In this document: positions 39,701 to 48,749 of the stretch, in pieces
How positions within the stretch are numbered: position 1 is the stretch's first letter
Layout: every line of letters begins with the position of its first letter
NCBI RefSeq assembly: GCF_001571145.1
Contig: NZ_BCTF01000027.1
Coordinates: 1 to 64,000 of the forward strand
Direction of reading: 5' to 3'
DNA from: Hydrogenophaga flava NBRC 102514
Lineage (GTDB): Bacteria > Pseudomonadota > Gammaproteobacteria > Burkholderiales > Burkholderiaceae_C
Length of the DNA stretch: 64,000 bases
The notes under the pieces: generated by a model
What the model was told of the DNA's origin: nothing
Seen by the model: the letters and a program-made list of their open reading frames with translations, nothing else
Database searches by the model: none
Position numbers and translations under genes: made by a program

Positions 39701-40471
39701 ATGTTCGCCCGACTCCGATCCGACATCCAGTGCATCCTTGAGCGCGACCCCGCTGCGCGCAGCACCTGGGAAGTGATCACCTGTTACCCGGGCCTGCACG
39801 CCGTCTGGCTGCACCGTCCGGCGCACTGGTGCTGGACGCACGGCTTCAAGTGGCTCGGACGGTTCATCTCGCACATCGCGCGCTTCCTCACCGGCATCGA
39901 GATTCACCCTGGCGCCAAGCTCGGCGAGCGTGTGTTCTTCGACCATGCGATGGGCGTGGTGGTGGGCGAGACCGCCGAGATCGGCGACGGCTGCACCATC
40001 TACCAGGGTGTGACCCTGGGCGGCACCTCGCTCTACAAGGGCGCCAAGCGGCACCCGACGCTGGGCAAAAACGTGGTGGTCAGCGCTGGCGCCAAGGTGC
40101 TGGGCGGCTTCGAGGTGGGCGACGGTGCCAAGATCGGCAGCAACGCGGTGGTGATCAAGCCGGTGCCGGCGGGTGCCACCGCGGTCGGCATCCCGGCGCG
40201 CATCATCCCGAGCAAGACCGGGGAAAGCGCCGACGTGACCGAAGACGCCAAACCCAAGTTTCAGGCCTATGGCATCACGCAGGAAGACGACCCGCTGTCA
40301 CAGGCCATGCGCAGCCTGATCGACAACGCGGCCGGGCAGGAGCACCAGATCGCGCTGCTGTGGCAGGCGATCGAGAAGCTGGCGCTGGCACAGAAGGACT
40401 GTGTGCCGGCCGACGCCGCCAAGACCGAGTGTTTCGAGGCCGAGAAGCTCAACCAGCTGGTTGGCAAATGA
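39701..40471 (+). CDS. cysE: Serine O-acetyltransferase
   Basis: Acetylates serine with acetyl-CoA, first step of cysteine synthesis. 256 residues. Left-handed beta-helix hexapeptide repeats ([55 protein letters not shown]) with the catalytic [10 protein letters not shown] block. C-terminal helical tail after the helix. Starts 31 bases after trmJ. TGA abuts the convergent pabBC stop as TGATCA. Confidence 0.95.
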   Translation: MFARLRSDIQCILERDPAARSTWEVITCYPGLHAVWLHRPAHWCWTHGFKWLGRFISHIARFLTGIEIHPGAKLGERVFFDHAMGVVVGETAEIGDGCTIYQGVTLGGTSLYKGAKRHPTLGKNVVVSAGAKVLGGFEVGDGAKIGSNAVVIKPVPAGATAVGIPARIIPSKTGESADVTEDAKPKFQAYGITQEDDPLSQAMRSLIDNAAGQEHQIALLWQAIEKLALAQKDCVPADAAKTECFEAEKLNQLVGK

Positions 40472-42292
40472 TCAGCCGAGGGGCGGCGCTGGGTCCAGCG
40501 CCGCGTCCAGCCAGCCGCGCAGGCCGTTGAAGAAGCCCAGGCCCTGCGCCTGCGCCAGCCGCTCCACCGGAATCACCGCCTCCTGCAGCCGGCCCTGGGC
40601 CAGCAGCTCGCGCCGGTAGGTGCCGGGCAGCAGGCCGCAGGCCAGCGCCGGTGTCCACCACTGGCCGTCCAGCTGAATGGCCACATTGCCCCGAGTGAAT
40701 TCGGTGAGTTCACCCCGCTGGTTGAACAGCAGGTGGTCGAACACGGCGAGGTTGGTGGGCGCGAGCGCCTCGTAGTGCGCGCGCCGCGTGGTCTTGTGCT
40801 GGATGAACTCCTGCAGCGCCTCTTCGGTGTTCAGAGCCGAGGGTGCCAGCGCCACCCGCACAGGCGACGGGGTCTCGGTCATGGCGTAGGCCTGGGCGTC
40901 GGCCCGGCCCGAGGCGTCCAGCAGCAGGCGCACGCGCCACAGGCCCTCGGGATGGGCCTCGCGCACGGCTTCCAGCGCGCCGTCCACCGCCAACGGATCG
41001 AAACCGTGCCCGAAGTGCGCCGCGCTCTCGCGCAGGCGGTCGAGGTGGTGCGGCAGCAGCCAGTAGCGGCCGTGGTCCAGGCGCAGGGTCTCCAGCAGGT
41101 CGAACGGCTCGCCGATGCGGTGCAGGTGGCGGCTCTTGGTCATGAGTTCTCTCCATTCGGCGGCGGGGTCGGCACACACCGTCAGGCCGCTGCCCACACC
41201 GTATCGGGCGTGCCAGCCGTCGTCGCTGGCCCCAGAGTCCGGCCGGTCCAGGCAGACGGTGCGGATAGGCACGTTGAAGGTGGCGTGGCCGCCCGGCCGC
41301 ACCACGCCGAGGGCGCCGCAGTAGAAGCCGCGCGGCGCGTCCTCCAGCGCTGCGATGTGGTGCATGGCGCGCCGCTTGGGCGCGCCGGTGACGCTGCCGC
41401 AGGGGAAGAGCGCGGTCAGCACATCGCCGAGGCTGGTGTCCGGGCGGGCCGTGGCGGTGAGGGTGGAGGTCATCTGCCACACGGTGGGCCAGGCCTCCAC
41501 CTCCAGCAGGCGCTCCACCCGCACGCTGCCGGTCTGGGCCAGACGGCCCATGTCGCTGCGCAGCAGGTCCACGATCATCACGTTCTCGGCGCGTTCCTTG
41601 GCGCTGGCCTGCAGCGCGTCGCGTGCGGCGCGGTCGAGCGCCGGGTCGCTCTCGCGTGCGGCCGTGCCCTTCATCGGGCGGCAGCACAGACGGCCGCCCT
41701 GCAGGTTGGGTTGCCAGTCGAAGAACAGCTCGGGTGAGGCGCTGAGCACCTGGCGCTCCCCATCGGCGAGCCGCAGCAGGTAGCCGCTGCCCTGGTGGCG
41801 CCGCAGCGCGTCCATCCAGCCCACAGGGTCACCGTCCAGTGCGCCCTGAAGGGCCGTGGTGAGGTTGATCTGGTAGCACTCGCCGGCCGCCATGGCCTGG
41901 CGCGCGGCATCGGCCTGCTGCAGATAGCGCGGGCGGTCCCAGTCCATGCGCCAGTCGACAGGGTCCGCGGCTGGCGGCTGCACGTCGGGTGTTTCCGAGG
42001 GGGTGTCGTAGACGCCGAACCAGACCAGCGGCCAGCGGGGATCGGCCGACCTCACGGGCAGGGCGGGGTCGAACGCCGGGGCCGCTTCGTAGGCCAGCCC
42101 GCCGACGCACCAGCGGCCTGCGGCGGCATGGGCCTGCACCTGCGCGATGGCCGGCAGCACCTGGTCCAGCGACCAGGCCTCGATCACCGCGAGCGGTTGT
42201 TCAAAACGCAGCCTCAGCCGGGCGTCGGGCAGGGCTCCCGGCGCAGTGTCCGGGAAATCGAGGGAGGCGATCAGCGGGGATCGGCGACTCAA
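40472..42292 (-). CDS. pabBC: Aminodeoxychorismate synthase component I fused to aminodeoxychorismate lyase
   Basis: Folate branch: makes 4-amino-4-deoxychorismate and then p-aminobenzoate. 606 residues. PabB domain (about 1-370): INLT, CRPMKGTAARE (Lys nucleophile block), ERAENVMIVDLLRSD, CGSVTGAPK and FYCGALG. A PabC-like class IV aminotransferase-fold domain follows (about 385-606): ETLRLDHGRYWLLPHHLDRL, LTEFTRGNVAIQ and LACGLLPGTYRRELL. The start is TTG at 42292, overlapping the slyD stop (TTGA); N-terminal homology (LIASLDFPD) supports it. The fused form is common in proteobacteria. Confidence 0.93.
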   Translation of the reverse strand: MSRRSPLIASLDFPDTAPGALPDARLRLRFEQPLAVIEAWSLDQVLPAIAQVQAHAAAGRWCVGGLAYEAAPAFDPALPVRSADPRWPLVWFGVYDTPSETPDVQPPAADPVDWRMDWDRPRYLQQADAARQAMAAGECYQINLTTALQGALDGDPVGWMDALRRHQGSGYLLRLADGERQVLSASPELFFDWQPNLQGGRLCCRPMKGTAARESDPALDRAARDALQASAKERAENVMIVDLLRSDMGRLAQTGSVRVERLLEVEAWPTVWQMTSTLTATARPDTSLGDVLTALFPCGSVTGAPKRRAMHHIAALEDAPRGFYCGALGVVRPGGHATFNVPIRTVCLDRPDSGASDDGWHARYGVGSGLTVCADPAAEWRELMTKSRHLHRIGEPFDLLETLRLDHGRYWLLPHHLDRLRESAAHFGHGFDPLAVDGALEAVREAHPEGLWRVRLLLDASGRADAQAYAMTETPSPVRVALAPSALNTEEALQEFIQHKTTRRAHYEALAPTNLAVFDHLLFNQRGELTEFTRGNVAIQLDGQWWTPALACGLLPGTYRRELLAQGRLQEAVIPVERLAQAQGLGFFNGLRGWLDAALDPAPPLG

Positions 42293-42765
42293 TGGTGGTG
42301 GCCGTGCGCACCGTGGGCGTGGCCGTGGGCGATCTCTTCGGCGCTCGCCGCCTTGACATCCAGCACCTTGAGCTGGAAGGTCAGCGTCTGGCCGGCCAGC
42401 GGGTGGTTACCGTCGAGGTGCACGGTGTCGCCCTTGATCTTGGTGACCGTGAACACCTGATGCCGGCCCTGGTCGTCGTGGCCTTCGAGCTGGCCACCGA
42501 CCTTGACGCCGGGGGGGAAGTCCTTCTTCGGGATGGTTGTGACCAGCGACTCGTCGCGTTCGCCAAAGGCGTTGGCCGGCGCCAGCTTCACGGTGGTCTG
42601 GTAACCGGCCGCCTGGCCTTCCAGCGCCGCCTCGATGCCCGGCAGGGTGTTGCCATAGCCGCCATGCAGGTAGCTGCGCGGCGTCTTGCCGTCTTCGAGC
42701 AGCTTGCCGCTGGCGTCGCTGGCGCGGAAGGTGAGGGTGACGACGGTGTCTTTGGTGATGTTCAT
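42289..42765 (-). CDS. slyD: FKBP-type peptidyl-prolyl isomerase SlyD-like
   Basis: 158 residues. SlyD arrangement: split FKBP domain (VVTLTFRASDASGKLL...YGNTLPGIEAALEGQ) with the IF chaperone insert (about 70-120: PANAFGERDESLV...VFTVTKIKGDTVHLDGNHPLAGQTLTF). The C-terminus is His-rich (HGHAHGAHGHHH), as in nickel-binding SlyD proteins that feed hydrogenase or urease maturation. Overlaps the pabBC start. Confidence 0.93.
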   Translation of the reverse strand: MNITKDTVVTLTFRASDASGKLLEDGKTPRSYLHGGYGNTLPGIEAALEGQAAGYQTTVKLAPANAFGERDESLVTTIPKKDFPPGVKVGGQLEGHDDQGRHQVFTVTKIKGDTVHLDGNHPLAGQTLTFQLKVLDVKAASAEEIAHGHAHGAHGHHH

Positions 42766-42784
42766 GGGATTGGATGGCAGGGTT

Positions 42785-43774
42785 TCAGACGAGGCTGTTC
42801 AGATGGCGCGCAAGCGAGGCCGGGTTCACAAAGGTGAGGTCGTACATGGCCGTGAGGCTGACAGCCTGTTCTTCCGTGATGTCTGTGGCGCAGATGATGA
42901 AGCGGCTCCGTTCCACTCCCAGACGCTTGCGAAGGCGCTGGTACTTGTCGATCTCGCGCCGGAACTCACCTGTCTTGCACTCGATGCAGATGGGATTCTG
43001 ACCGGAGGGCAGCACCACGACATCCAGTTCATGCATGTCCTCGTTGGGGAAAAGGACCTCCACACCACGGGCGCAGGAAAAACCCAGCTTTCTCGCTTTG
43101 AGGTGGTCCACCAGCTCCAGCAGCGCGAACCACTCGAGCCAGGCGCCTTCAAAGAACTGCCTGACCTTGGGCGCGGGCTGGAGCGAAAGCCGGATGACCT
43201 TTTCCTGCTTCTGATACTGGTATCGGGCAAACAGGGTGTGGCTGTAGAACTGGCGGCAGAGCGTCGTGAGTGCCAGCACGTCCTTCTGGGCGACTCCGGT
43301 CAGATCGATGTTCAGCCCGGTGTGGCTCTTGCGGTAAGACCAGGTGACGCGCTGGATCAGCTCGCCAAACAGCGCATGGTTTTTCCCAAGTTGCTGGGCG
43401 GCTTCATCGAAGTACCCGCTGGTGTCCACATTGCTGTGATCGAAGCGGGCTTCAATCTGTTTGGCCTTGAGCCAGCGCTCGATGGGCGCGTGCTGGGCGG
43501 CCGTTGCAAAGTTCTCCGTGTCGGTGTCCCCGTCAGGTTCTTCCTGCTGAGCGGGCTGGCCCGCATTCGGGTCACCGTCGGCGGCCTGCCGCTCATCTGC
43601 CTGCAGGGCCCTGATTTCCCGCATGGCCGCGGCGTAGCGTTCGATCAGCTTCTGAACATAGAACACCGTGTCGAACACCGAACACGGCGCCTGGCAGACG
43701 GCGCAGGCCACCTGCGTCCCGGCGACACCCGATTCGCTCACGTGGCCGCATTTGTTGCAGCGATAAACCGGCAT
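42785..43774 (-). CDS. Zinc-ribbon protein with PD-(D/E)XK nuclease-like (DUF1887/Card1-type) C-terminus
   Basis: 329 residues. N-terminal zinc ribbon with C6-x2-C9 and C24-x2-C27. A charged linker (about 55-90), a helical middle, then ELDVVVLPS...ICIECKTG: D251 and E265-x-K267 fit the PD-(D/E)XK nuclease core, and the layout matches the C-terminal domain of DUF1887/Card1-like proteins. No CARF-type sensory domain is seen. GC is lower than in the neighbouring slyD and mog. Nuclease activity is inferred from motifs; partner and role unknown. Confidence 0.7.
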   Translation of the reverse strand: MPVYRCNKCGHVSESGVAGTQVACAVCQAPCSVFDTVFYVQKLIERYAAAMREIRALQADERQAADGDPNAGQPAQQEEPDGDTDTENFATAAQHAPIERWLKAKQIEARFDHSNVDTSGYFDEAAQQLGKNHALFGELIQRVTWSYRKSHTGLNIDLTGVAQKDVLALTTLCRQFYSHTLFARYQYQKQEKVIRLSLQPAPKVRQFFEGAWLEWFALLELVDHLKARKLGFSCARGVEVLFPNEDMHELDVVVLPSGQNPICIECKTGEFRREIDKYQRLRKRLGVERSRFIICATDITEEQAVSLTAMYDLTFVNPASLARHLNSLV

Positions 43775-43828
43775 GCTTCCCCCCGAAGCGTTGTTGTCTG
43801 CGGGGCGTGATGGGCCCCGCGATGGATG

Positions 43829-44422
43829 TCAGCGCGCCGGGCGAACGGCGGTTTTCGGACGCCAACCCTTGATCACGTCGTCGTTGGTTTCGAGGTAGGG
43901 CCCGCCAATCAGGTCGATGCAGTAAGGCACAGCGGCAAAGATGCCGTTGACCCGCACGCTGCCGTCGGCGTTCTTCGCGCCTTCCAGCGTCTCGGCGATG
44001 GCCTTGGGCTGGCCCGGCAGGTTGATGATCAGGCTGCTGTCGCGGATCACGGCGACCTGGCGCGAGAGGATGGCCGTGGGCACGAAGGCCAGGCTGATCT
44101 GGCGCATCTGTTCGCCGAAACCGGGCATTTCCTTGTGCGCCACGGCGAGCGTCGCCTCGGGCGTCACGTCCCGTTTGGCGGGGCCGGTGCCGCCGGTGGT
44201 CAGCACCAGGGCGCAGCCGGCGTCGACCAGTTCGATCAGGGTCTGGCTGATGGTCGCCTGCTCGTCGGGGATCAGGCGCTCTTCGAAGGTGATCGGGTTC
44301 TTCAGCGCCTTGCCCAGCCACTCGCGCAGGGCGGGCAGCCCCTTGTCTTCGTAGACGCCGGTGCTGGCGCGGTCGCTGATGGAGACGATGCCGATGCGCA
44401 CCGGGTCGAAGGGTTCACTCAT
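43829..44422 (-). CDS. mog: Molybdopterin adenylyltransferase
   Basis: Activates molybdopterin with ATP before Mo insertion. 197 residues of the MoaB/Mog fold: VSISDRASTGVYEDKG, TTGGTGPAKRDVTPEAT and INLPGQPKAIAETL. Supplies cofactor for enzymes such as the nitrate reductase encoded at 56-59 kb. Overlaps the darP stop by 8 bases. Confidence 0.95.
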   Translation of the reverse strand: MSEPFDPVRIGIVSISDRASTGVYEDKGLPALREWLGKALKNPITFEERLIPDEQATISQTLIELVDAGCALVLTTGGTGPAKRDVTPEATLAVAHKEMPGFGEQMRQISLAFVPTAILSRQVAVIRDSSLIINLPGQPKAIAETLEGAKNADGSVRVNGIFAAVPYCIDLIGGPYLETNDDVIKGWRPKTAVRPAR

Positions 44423-45077
44423 GGTCGTCTTCTTCGGGGGTGGGTTCGTCGGTGTCGTCGCGGCTCAGCGCGGCGCGCACCAGCTGGAAGATCTCGCGGT
44501 AGGCCTTGCCGTGGCGCTGGGCCTCGCCAGGGCGCTCGGCCACGCCCTGGGCGTCCTTGCGGGCCTGGCGGATCAGGGCGCGCAACTGCTGCACGTCGGT
44601 CTCGGGCGCGGCCTGCATCCAGTCGGTGAGCGCACCGTCGTCGGCGATCAGGCGGTCGCGCCACTGCTCGGCCTGGTGCAGGGCCAGGGTTTCGCGGGCC
44701 GAGGGTTTGCGCTGTTCTTCGAGCGCGGCCTCGATGCCGGCGATGGTGTCGTCGCCCAGTTTGCGCATGAGCTTGCCGATGAACTGCATCTGGCGGCGCT
44801 TGCCCTCGAAGTTGGTGATGCGCCTGGCTTCGGCCAGCGCGTCGATCAGCTTGTCGCCAATGTCCTCGTGCCGTTCGCGCAGCCGCGCCATCAGGTCGCT
44901 GCGCAGCGTCAGCAGGCTCTCGCCCAGCGACTGCAGGTGGTCGCTGTGCTTCTTGAGATCGGTCTTGCTCATGTCGACCGAACCCTTGAGTTCGCGCTTG
45001 AGTTCGAGGTCCAGTTCGCTGCCAACGGCGACGAATTGGCCGCGGACGAAGTAGCCTTTTGTGGGTTTGCGGGACAT
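44415..45077 (-). CDS. darP: Ribosome biogenesis factor DarP/YjgA
   Basis: 220 residues, highly charged and helical, with the family core SKTDLKKHSDHLQSLGESLLTL, ITNFEGKRRQMQFIGKLMRKL and EQWRDRLIADD. Binds late 50S precursors. An acidic tail (DDTDEPTPEEDDHE) ends the protein. Divergent from pmbA with 42 bases between starts, the same pairing as in many proteobacteria. Confidence 0.93.
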   Translation of the reverse strand: MSRKPTKGYFVRGQFVAVGSELDLELKRELKGSVDMSKTDLKKHSDHLQSLGESLLTLRSDLMARLRERHEDIGDKLIDALAEARRITNFEGKRRQMQFIGKLMRKLGDDTIAGIEAALEEQRKPSARETLALHQAEQWRDRLIADDGALTDWMQAAPETDVQQLRALIRQARKDAQGVAERPGEAQRHGKAYREIFQLVRAALSRDDTDEPTPEEDDHE

Positions 45078-45119
45078 GGGGAAGGGGGAAAGAGGGCGGC
45101 AAGTATCATAGCCGCCGAC

Positions 45120-46544
45120 ATGAGAAATACCCCCACCGCCCCTGTTTCCACCCCGTCCGACCCCTCCGCACCACTGGCCGGGTTCCAGTATTCGCGCAGC
45201 CGCTTCGAGGAGGTGGTGGACCTCGCTCTGGCCGAGGCCAAGCGTCTCGGAGCGGCGGATGCGGCCGCCGAGGTCTCGGAAGGTGCCGGTCTGAACGTCA
45301 GTGTGCGCAAGGGCGAGCTGGAGAATGTCGAGCGCAACCGCGACAAGTCGCTGGGTGTGACGGTCTACCTGGGCCGCCGCCGCGGCAACGCCTCCACCTC
45401 CGACTTTTCGCCCGAGGCGGTGCGCCAGACGGTGCAGGCCGCCTACGACATCGCGCGCTTCACGGCCGAAGACCCGGTGGCTGGCCTGCCCGACCCCGAG
45501 GACATCGCCGACCGCTACCCCGATCTGGACCTGTTCCACCCCTGGACCATCACGTCCGACGAGGCGGTCCGGCTCGCGCTGGCCTGCGAACAGGCGGCGT
45601 TTGCCACCAGCAGGAAGATCAGCAACAGCGAGGGCGCGAGCGTCTCGGCCCAGCAGTCGCACTTCTTCACCGCCCACATGCGCGGCGGCGAGCGCGGCCA
45701 GCCCGGCATCTTCAGCGGCGGTTACGCCAGCTCGCGCCACAGCCTGTCGGTGGCACCGATCGCTGGCAAAGGCGCCCACATGCAGCGCGACTACTGGTAC
45801 AGCTCGGTGCGCGCGCCGCAGGACCTGGCCACGCCCGAAGCCGTGGGCCGCTACGCCGCCGAGCGCGCGCTCTCGCGCCTGAACGCCCGAAAGATCCCGA
45901 CCACCGAATGCCCGGTGCTGTTCGAGTCGCCGCTGGCGGCCGGCCTGTTGGGCGCCTATGTGCAAGCCACCAGCGGCGGCGCGCTCTACCGCAAGACCAC
46001 CTTCCTGGCAGACAGCCTGGGCAAGAAGGTGATGGCGCCGCACCTGGACATCGTCGAGGACCCGCACATCGTGGGCGGCAAGGGCAGCGCGCCGTTTGAC
46101 GACGAGGGCGTGAAGACAGTGCGCCGCAAGGTCCTGTCGGCTGGCAAGGTGCAGGGCTATTTCCTCTCGACCTACTCGGCGCGCAAGCTGGGCATGCGCA
46201 CCACCGGCAACGCCGGCGGCTCGCACAACCTCACGCTGTCCAGCCGTCTGACGCAGCCGGGTGACGACCTGAGCGCCATGCTCAAGAAGCTGGGTCGCGG
46301 CCTGTTCGTCACCGAACTGATGGGCCAAGGCGTGAACTACGTGACGGGTGACTACTCGCGCGGCGCGTCGGGCTACTGGGTCGAGAACGGCGAGATTGCG
46401 TTCCCGGTGCAGGAGATCACCATCGCCGGCAACCTCAAGGACATGCTCAAGGGCATTGAGGCAGTAGGCGCCGATGCCTATACCTACGGTTCCAAAACCG
46501 TCGGATCGATCCTCATCAACCGCATGAAGGTCGCCGGGAGCTGA
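45120..46544 (+). CDS. pmbA: Metalloprotease-related protein PmbA/TldE
   Basis: 474 residues. Partner of TldD in the TldD/E peptidase that matures microcins and CcdA-type proteins; PmbA itself lacks the metal site. Blocks: ISNSEGASVSAQQSHFFTAHMRG, LFESPLAAGLLG, PFDDEGVKT, LSTYSARKLGM and GFQYSRSRFEE near the N-terminus. Family length. tldD is not in the window. Confidence 0.94.
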   Translation: MRNTPTAPVSTPSDPSAPLAGFQYSRSRFEEVVDLALAEAKRLGAADAAAEVSEGAGLNVSVRKGELENVERNRDKSLGVTVYLGRRRGNASTSDFSPEAVRQTVQAAYDIARFTAEDPVAGLPDPEDIADRYPDLDLFHPWTITSDEAVRLALACEQAAFATSRKISNSEGASVSAQQSHFFTAHMRGGERGQPGIFSGGYASSRHSLSVAPIAGKGAHMQRDYWYSSVRAPQDLATPEAVGRYAAERALSRLNARKIPTTECPVLFESPLAAGLLGAYVQATSGGALYRKTTFLADSLGKKVMAPHLDIVEDPHIVGGKGSAPFDDEGVKTVRRKVLSAGKVQGYFLSTYSARKLGMRTTGNAGGSHNLTLSSRLTQPGDDLSAMLKKLGRGLFVTELMGQGVNYVTGDYSRGASGYWVENGEIAFPVQEITIAGNLKDMLKGIEAVGADAYTYGSKTVGSILINRMKVAGS

Positions 46545-46573
46545 TCCTGATCCGGCCCGAGGCGCTCGCGGTC

Positions 46574-47443
46574 GTGGCCGCCGCCAGCTGGGCGGTGTCC
46601 AGCCTGTTTTCCGCGCCGCCGGCGCAGCGCCTGGGGGCGTTTGCCTTCAGCCGCTGGCGCATGCTGTTTGCCAGCGCCATTCTCTGGACGCTGGCCCTGG
46701 CCGGTGGCGGCTGGCGCGATCTGGACGCGGCCGCGGTCGGCCTGCTGGGTCTCTCGGGAGTGGTCGGCATCTTCATCGGCGACACCGCGCTGTTCGCCTG
46801 CATGAACCGCCTGGGCCCGCGCCGCTCGGGCGTGCTGTTCGCCACCCACGCGATGTTCTCGGCGCTGCTGGCCTGGCTGTTCCTGGGCGAGCTGATTCAG
46901 GGCTGGGCGCTGGTGGGCAGCGCGCTGCTGGTGGGCGGCGTGATGATGGCCGTGCTCTGGGGCAAGCGCGAGGACGAGTCGCACGGCTGGGAGCAGACGC
47001 GTGGCCGCTTGCTGGTCGGTGTGGGGCTGGGCCTCGTGGCGGCCCTGTGCCAGTCGGTGGCGACGCTGATGCTCAAGCCGCTGATGGCCACCGGCATCGA
47101 TGCGGTCAGCGCCTCGTCGGTGCGCATGAGCCTGGCGCTGGCGGCGCACGGCCTGCTGCTGGCCTCGGGCTGGCCAGGCGCCCGGGCCAAACAGCCGCTG
47201 CGTGCGCACGATGCGCTGCTGACCTTCCTGAGCGCCGCCGTCGCGATGGCGCTGGGCATGACCCTGATCCTGTACGCCATGCGCCACGGCCAGGCCGGCC
47301 TGGTCGCGATCTTCTCGTCGGTGACGCCGGTGCTGCTGCTGCCGCTGCTCTGGGCGGTCTACCGCCGGCGGCCGGCCGCGGGGGCCTGGCTCGGGGCGGT
47401 GCTGGCGGTGACGGGGACGGCGCTGATCCTCGCCCGTTCCTAG
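46574..47443 (+). CDS. DMT-superfamily (EamA) transporter
   Basis: 289 residues, ten hydrophobic segments in two EamA repeats (GLSGVVGIFIGDTALFACMNRLGP and LGMTLILYAMRHGQAGLVAIFSSVTPVLLLPLLW). Start is uncertain: GTG 46574 is the only standard start in the frame before TM1 (the frame opens only at 46460). Directly follows pmbA. Substrate unknown; metabolite export is the usual role. Confidence 0.8.
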   Translation: MAAASWAVSSLFSAPPAQRLGAFAFSRWRMLFASAILWTLALAGGGWRDLDAAAVGLLGLSGVVGIFIGDTALFACMNRLGPRRSGVLFATHAMFSALLAWLFLGELIQGWALVGSALLVGGVMMAVLWGKREDESHGWEQTRGRLLVGVGLGLVAALCQSVATLMLKPLMATGIDAVSASSVRMSLALAAHGLLLASGWPGARAKQPLRAHDALLTFLSAAVAMALGMTLILYAMRHGQAGLVAIFSSVTPVLLLPLLWAVYRRRPAAGAWLGAVLAVTGTALILARS

Positions 47444-47453
47444 CGGTCCGAGG

Positions 47454-48653
47454 TCACTTCTTGCGCTGCACCACCAGGTTGCGGCGCGCGTCTTCCGGGT
47501 AGGCGAAGGTCACGGCGCCGTTCTTCACCTTGCCCATCACCAGCATGTTGGGCGTGACGGCGTCCTTGTCGTCGGCGCTGAAGGGCTTCTCGTAGGTCGA
47601 GACGACGCCGTAGTACACGCGCGGGATGTTTTCCAGCGCGGCCTTGACCGCGGGGCCGGTGAACTTGCCGTCCCGGATCGAGAACAGCGCGTAGGTCAGC
47701 AGGTAGGTGCTGTCGTAGGACTGGGCCGCCGCCATGGGCACGGCGATCTTCTGCTTGAACTTGCGCTGGTAGGCGGTCAGGAAGGCGGCGCGGCGCTCGT
47801 TGCTCGGCTCGGCGATGAATGTCTGGGCCATCAGCGCGCCGTCGGCAGCGGACTTGGCGCCGTCGATGAAGAACGGGAACGACAGTGTCCAGGCACCGAC
47901 CTGCGGCACGTCCCACTTGAGATCGCGCATGCCGTTGGCGATGGTCGCGTTCTCCGGACCGACGGTGTAGCTGAACACCACGTTGGCGCCGGCGTCGCGC
48001 GCGGCGGCCAGGTCCTTGCCCAGGTCCTTGACGCCCAGCGCGAAGCGCGCCACGTGCACCGGCTTGAGCTGTTTCGATGCCAGCGCCGTTTCCACGTCTT
48101 TCAGGCCGGCTTCTCCGTAGCCGGTGGTATCGGCAAAGATGGCCACCTTGGTCCAGCCGCGGCGGACCAGGTCGTCGACCACGAAGGGTGCCTGGATCGC
48201 GTCGCGCGCCGAGGTGCGGAAGATGTAGCTCTGCGGCGCCGGGAACTTGGCGGTCAGTGGGGTGCCGGTGGCGCAGGGGATGATCAGCGGCAGCTGACCG
48301 TTCTGGAACACGTCCAGCGACTTAGCGGCCACGCCGGTGTTGCAGAAGCCGATGGTGGCGATCACGCCCTCTTTGGCCAGCTCCTGCGAGCCCTTCAGGC
48401 CCACGTCCGGGTTGCCCTGGTCGTCCTTGACCACCAGTTCGAGCGGGCGGCCCAGATAGCCGCCGACGGCGTTGATCTCTTCGACCGCCAGCTGCACGCC
48501 GTGCAGCATGGGGTTGCCGAAATCGGACGATGGGCCGCTGAACGGGCCGATGACGCCGATGCGGACTGGCTGTCCGGTTGGTGCCTGGGCCAGCGCCAGG
48601 CCGGTGGCGCACAGGCCGAGGGCCAGGGTCAGACGGGAGAACAGAACTCGCAT
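47454..48653 (-). CDS. Branched-chain amino-acid-type ABC transporter substrate-binding protein
   Basis: 399 residues. Signal peptide (LALGLCATGLALAQA), then a type I periplasmic binding fold (Peripla_BP_6): IGVIGPFSGPSSDFG, GVQLAVEEINAVGGYLGRPLELVVKDDQGNP. GGAGG lies 6 bases before the ATG. No permease or ATPase genes adjacent, so it uses components encoded elsewhere or is an orphan receptor; ligand could be an amino acid, amide or aromatic acid. Confidence 0.9.
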   Translation of the reverse strand: MRVLFSRLTLALGLCATGLALAQAPTGQPVRIGVIGPFSGPSSDFGNPMLHGVQLAVEEINAVGGYLGRPLELVVKDDQGNPDVGLKGSQELAKEGVIATIGFCNTGVAAKSLDVFQNGQLPLIIPCATGTPLTAKFPAPQSYIFRTSARDAIQAPFVVDDLVRRGWTKVAIFADTTGYGEAGLKDVETALASKQLKPVHVARFALGVKDLGKDLAAARDAGANVVFSYTVGPENATIANGMRDLKWDVPQVGAWTLSFPFFIDGAKSAADGALMAQTFIAEPSNERRAAFLTAYQRKFKQKIAVPMAAAQSYDSTYLLTYALFSIRDGKFTGPAVKAALENIPRVYYGVVSTYEKPFSADDKDAVTPNMLVMGKVKNGAVTFAYPEDARRNLVVQRKK

Positions 48654-48749
48654 GGGGCACCTCCGGGAAAGTGCCGCGAGTGTAGGAACGCAGCTGTCGC
48701 CAAACTGACCCGGTTTACCCTGAAGAGCCGGGGTGTGTTCAGCGTCCCG

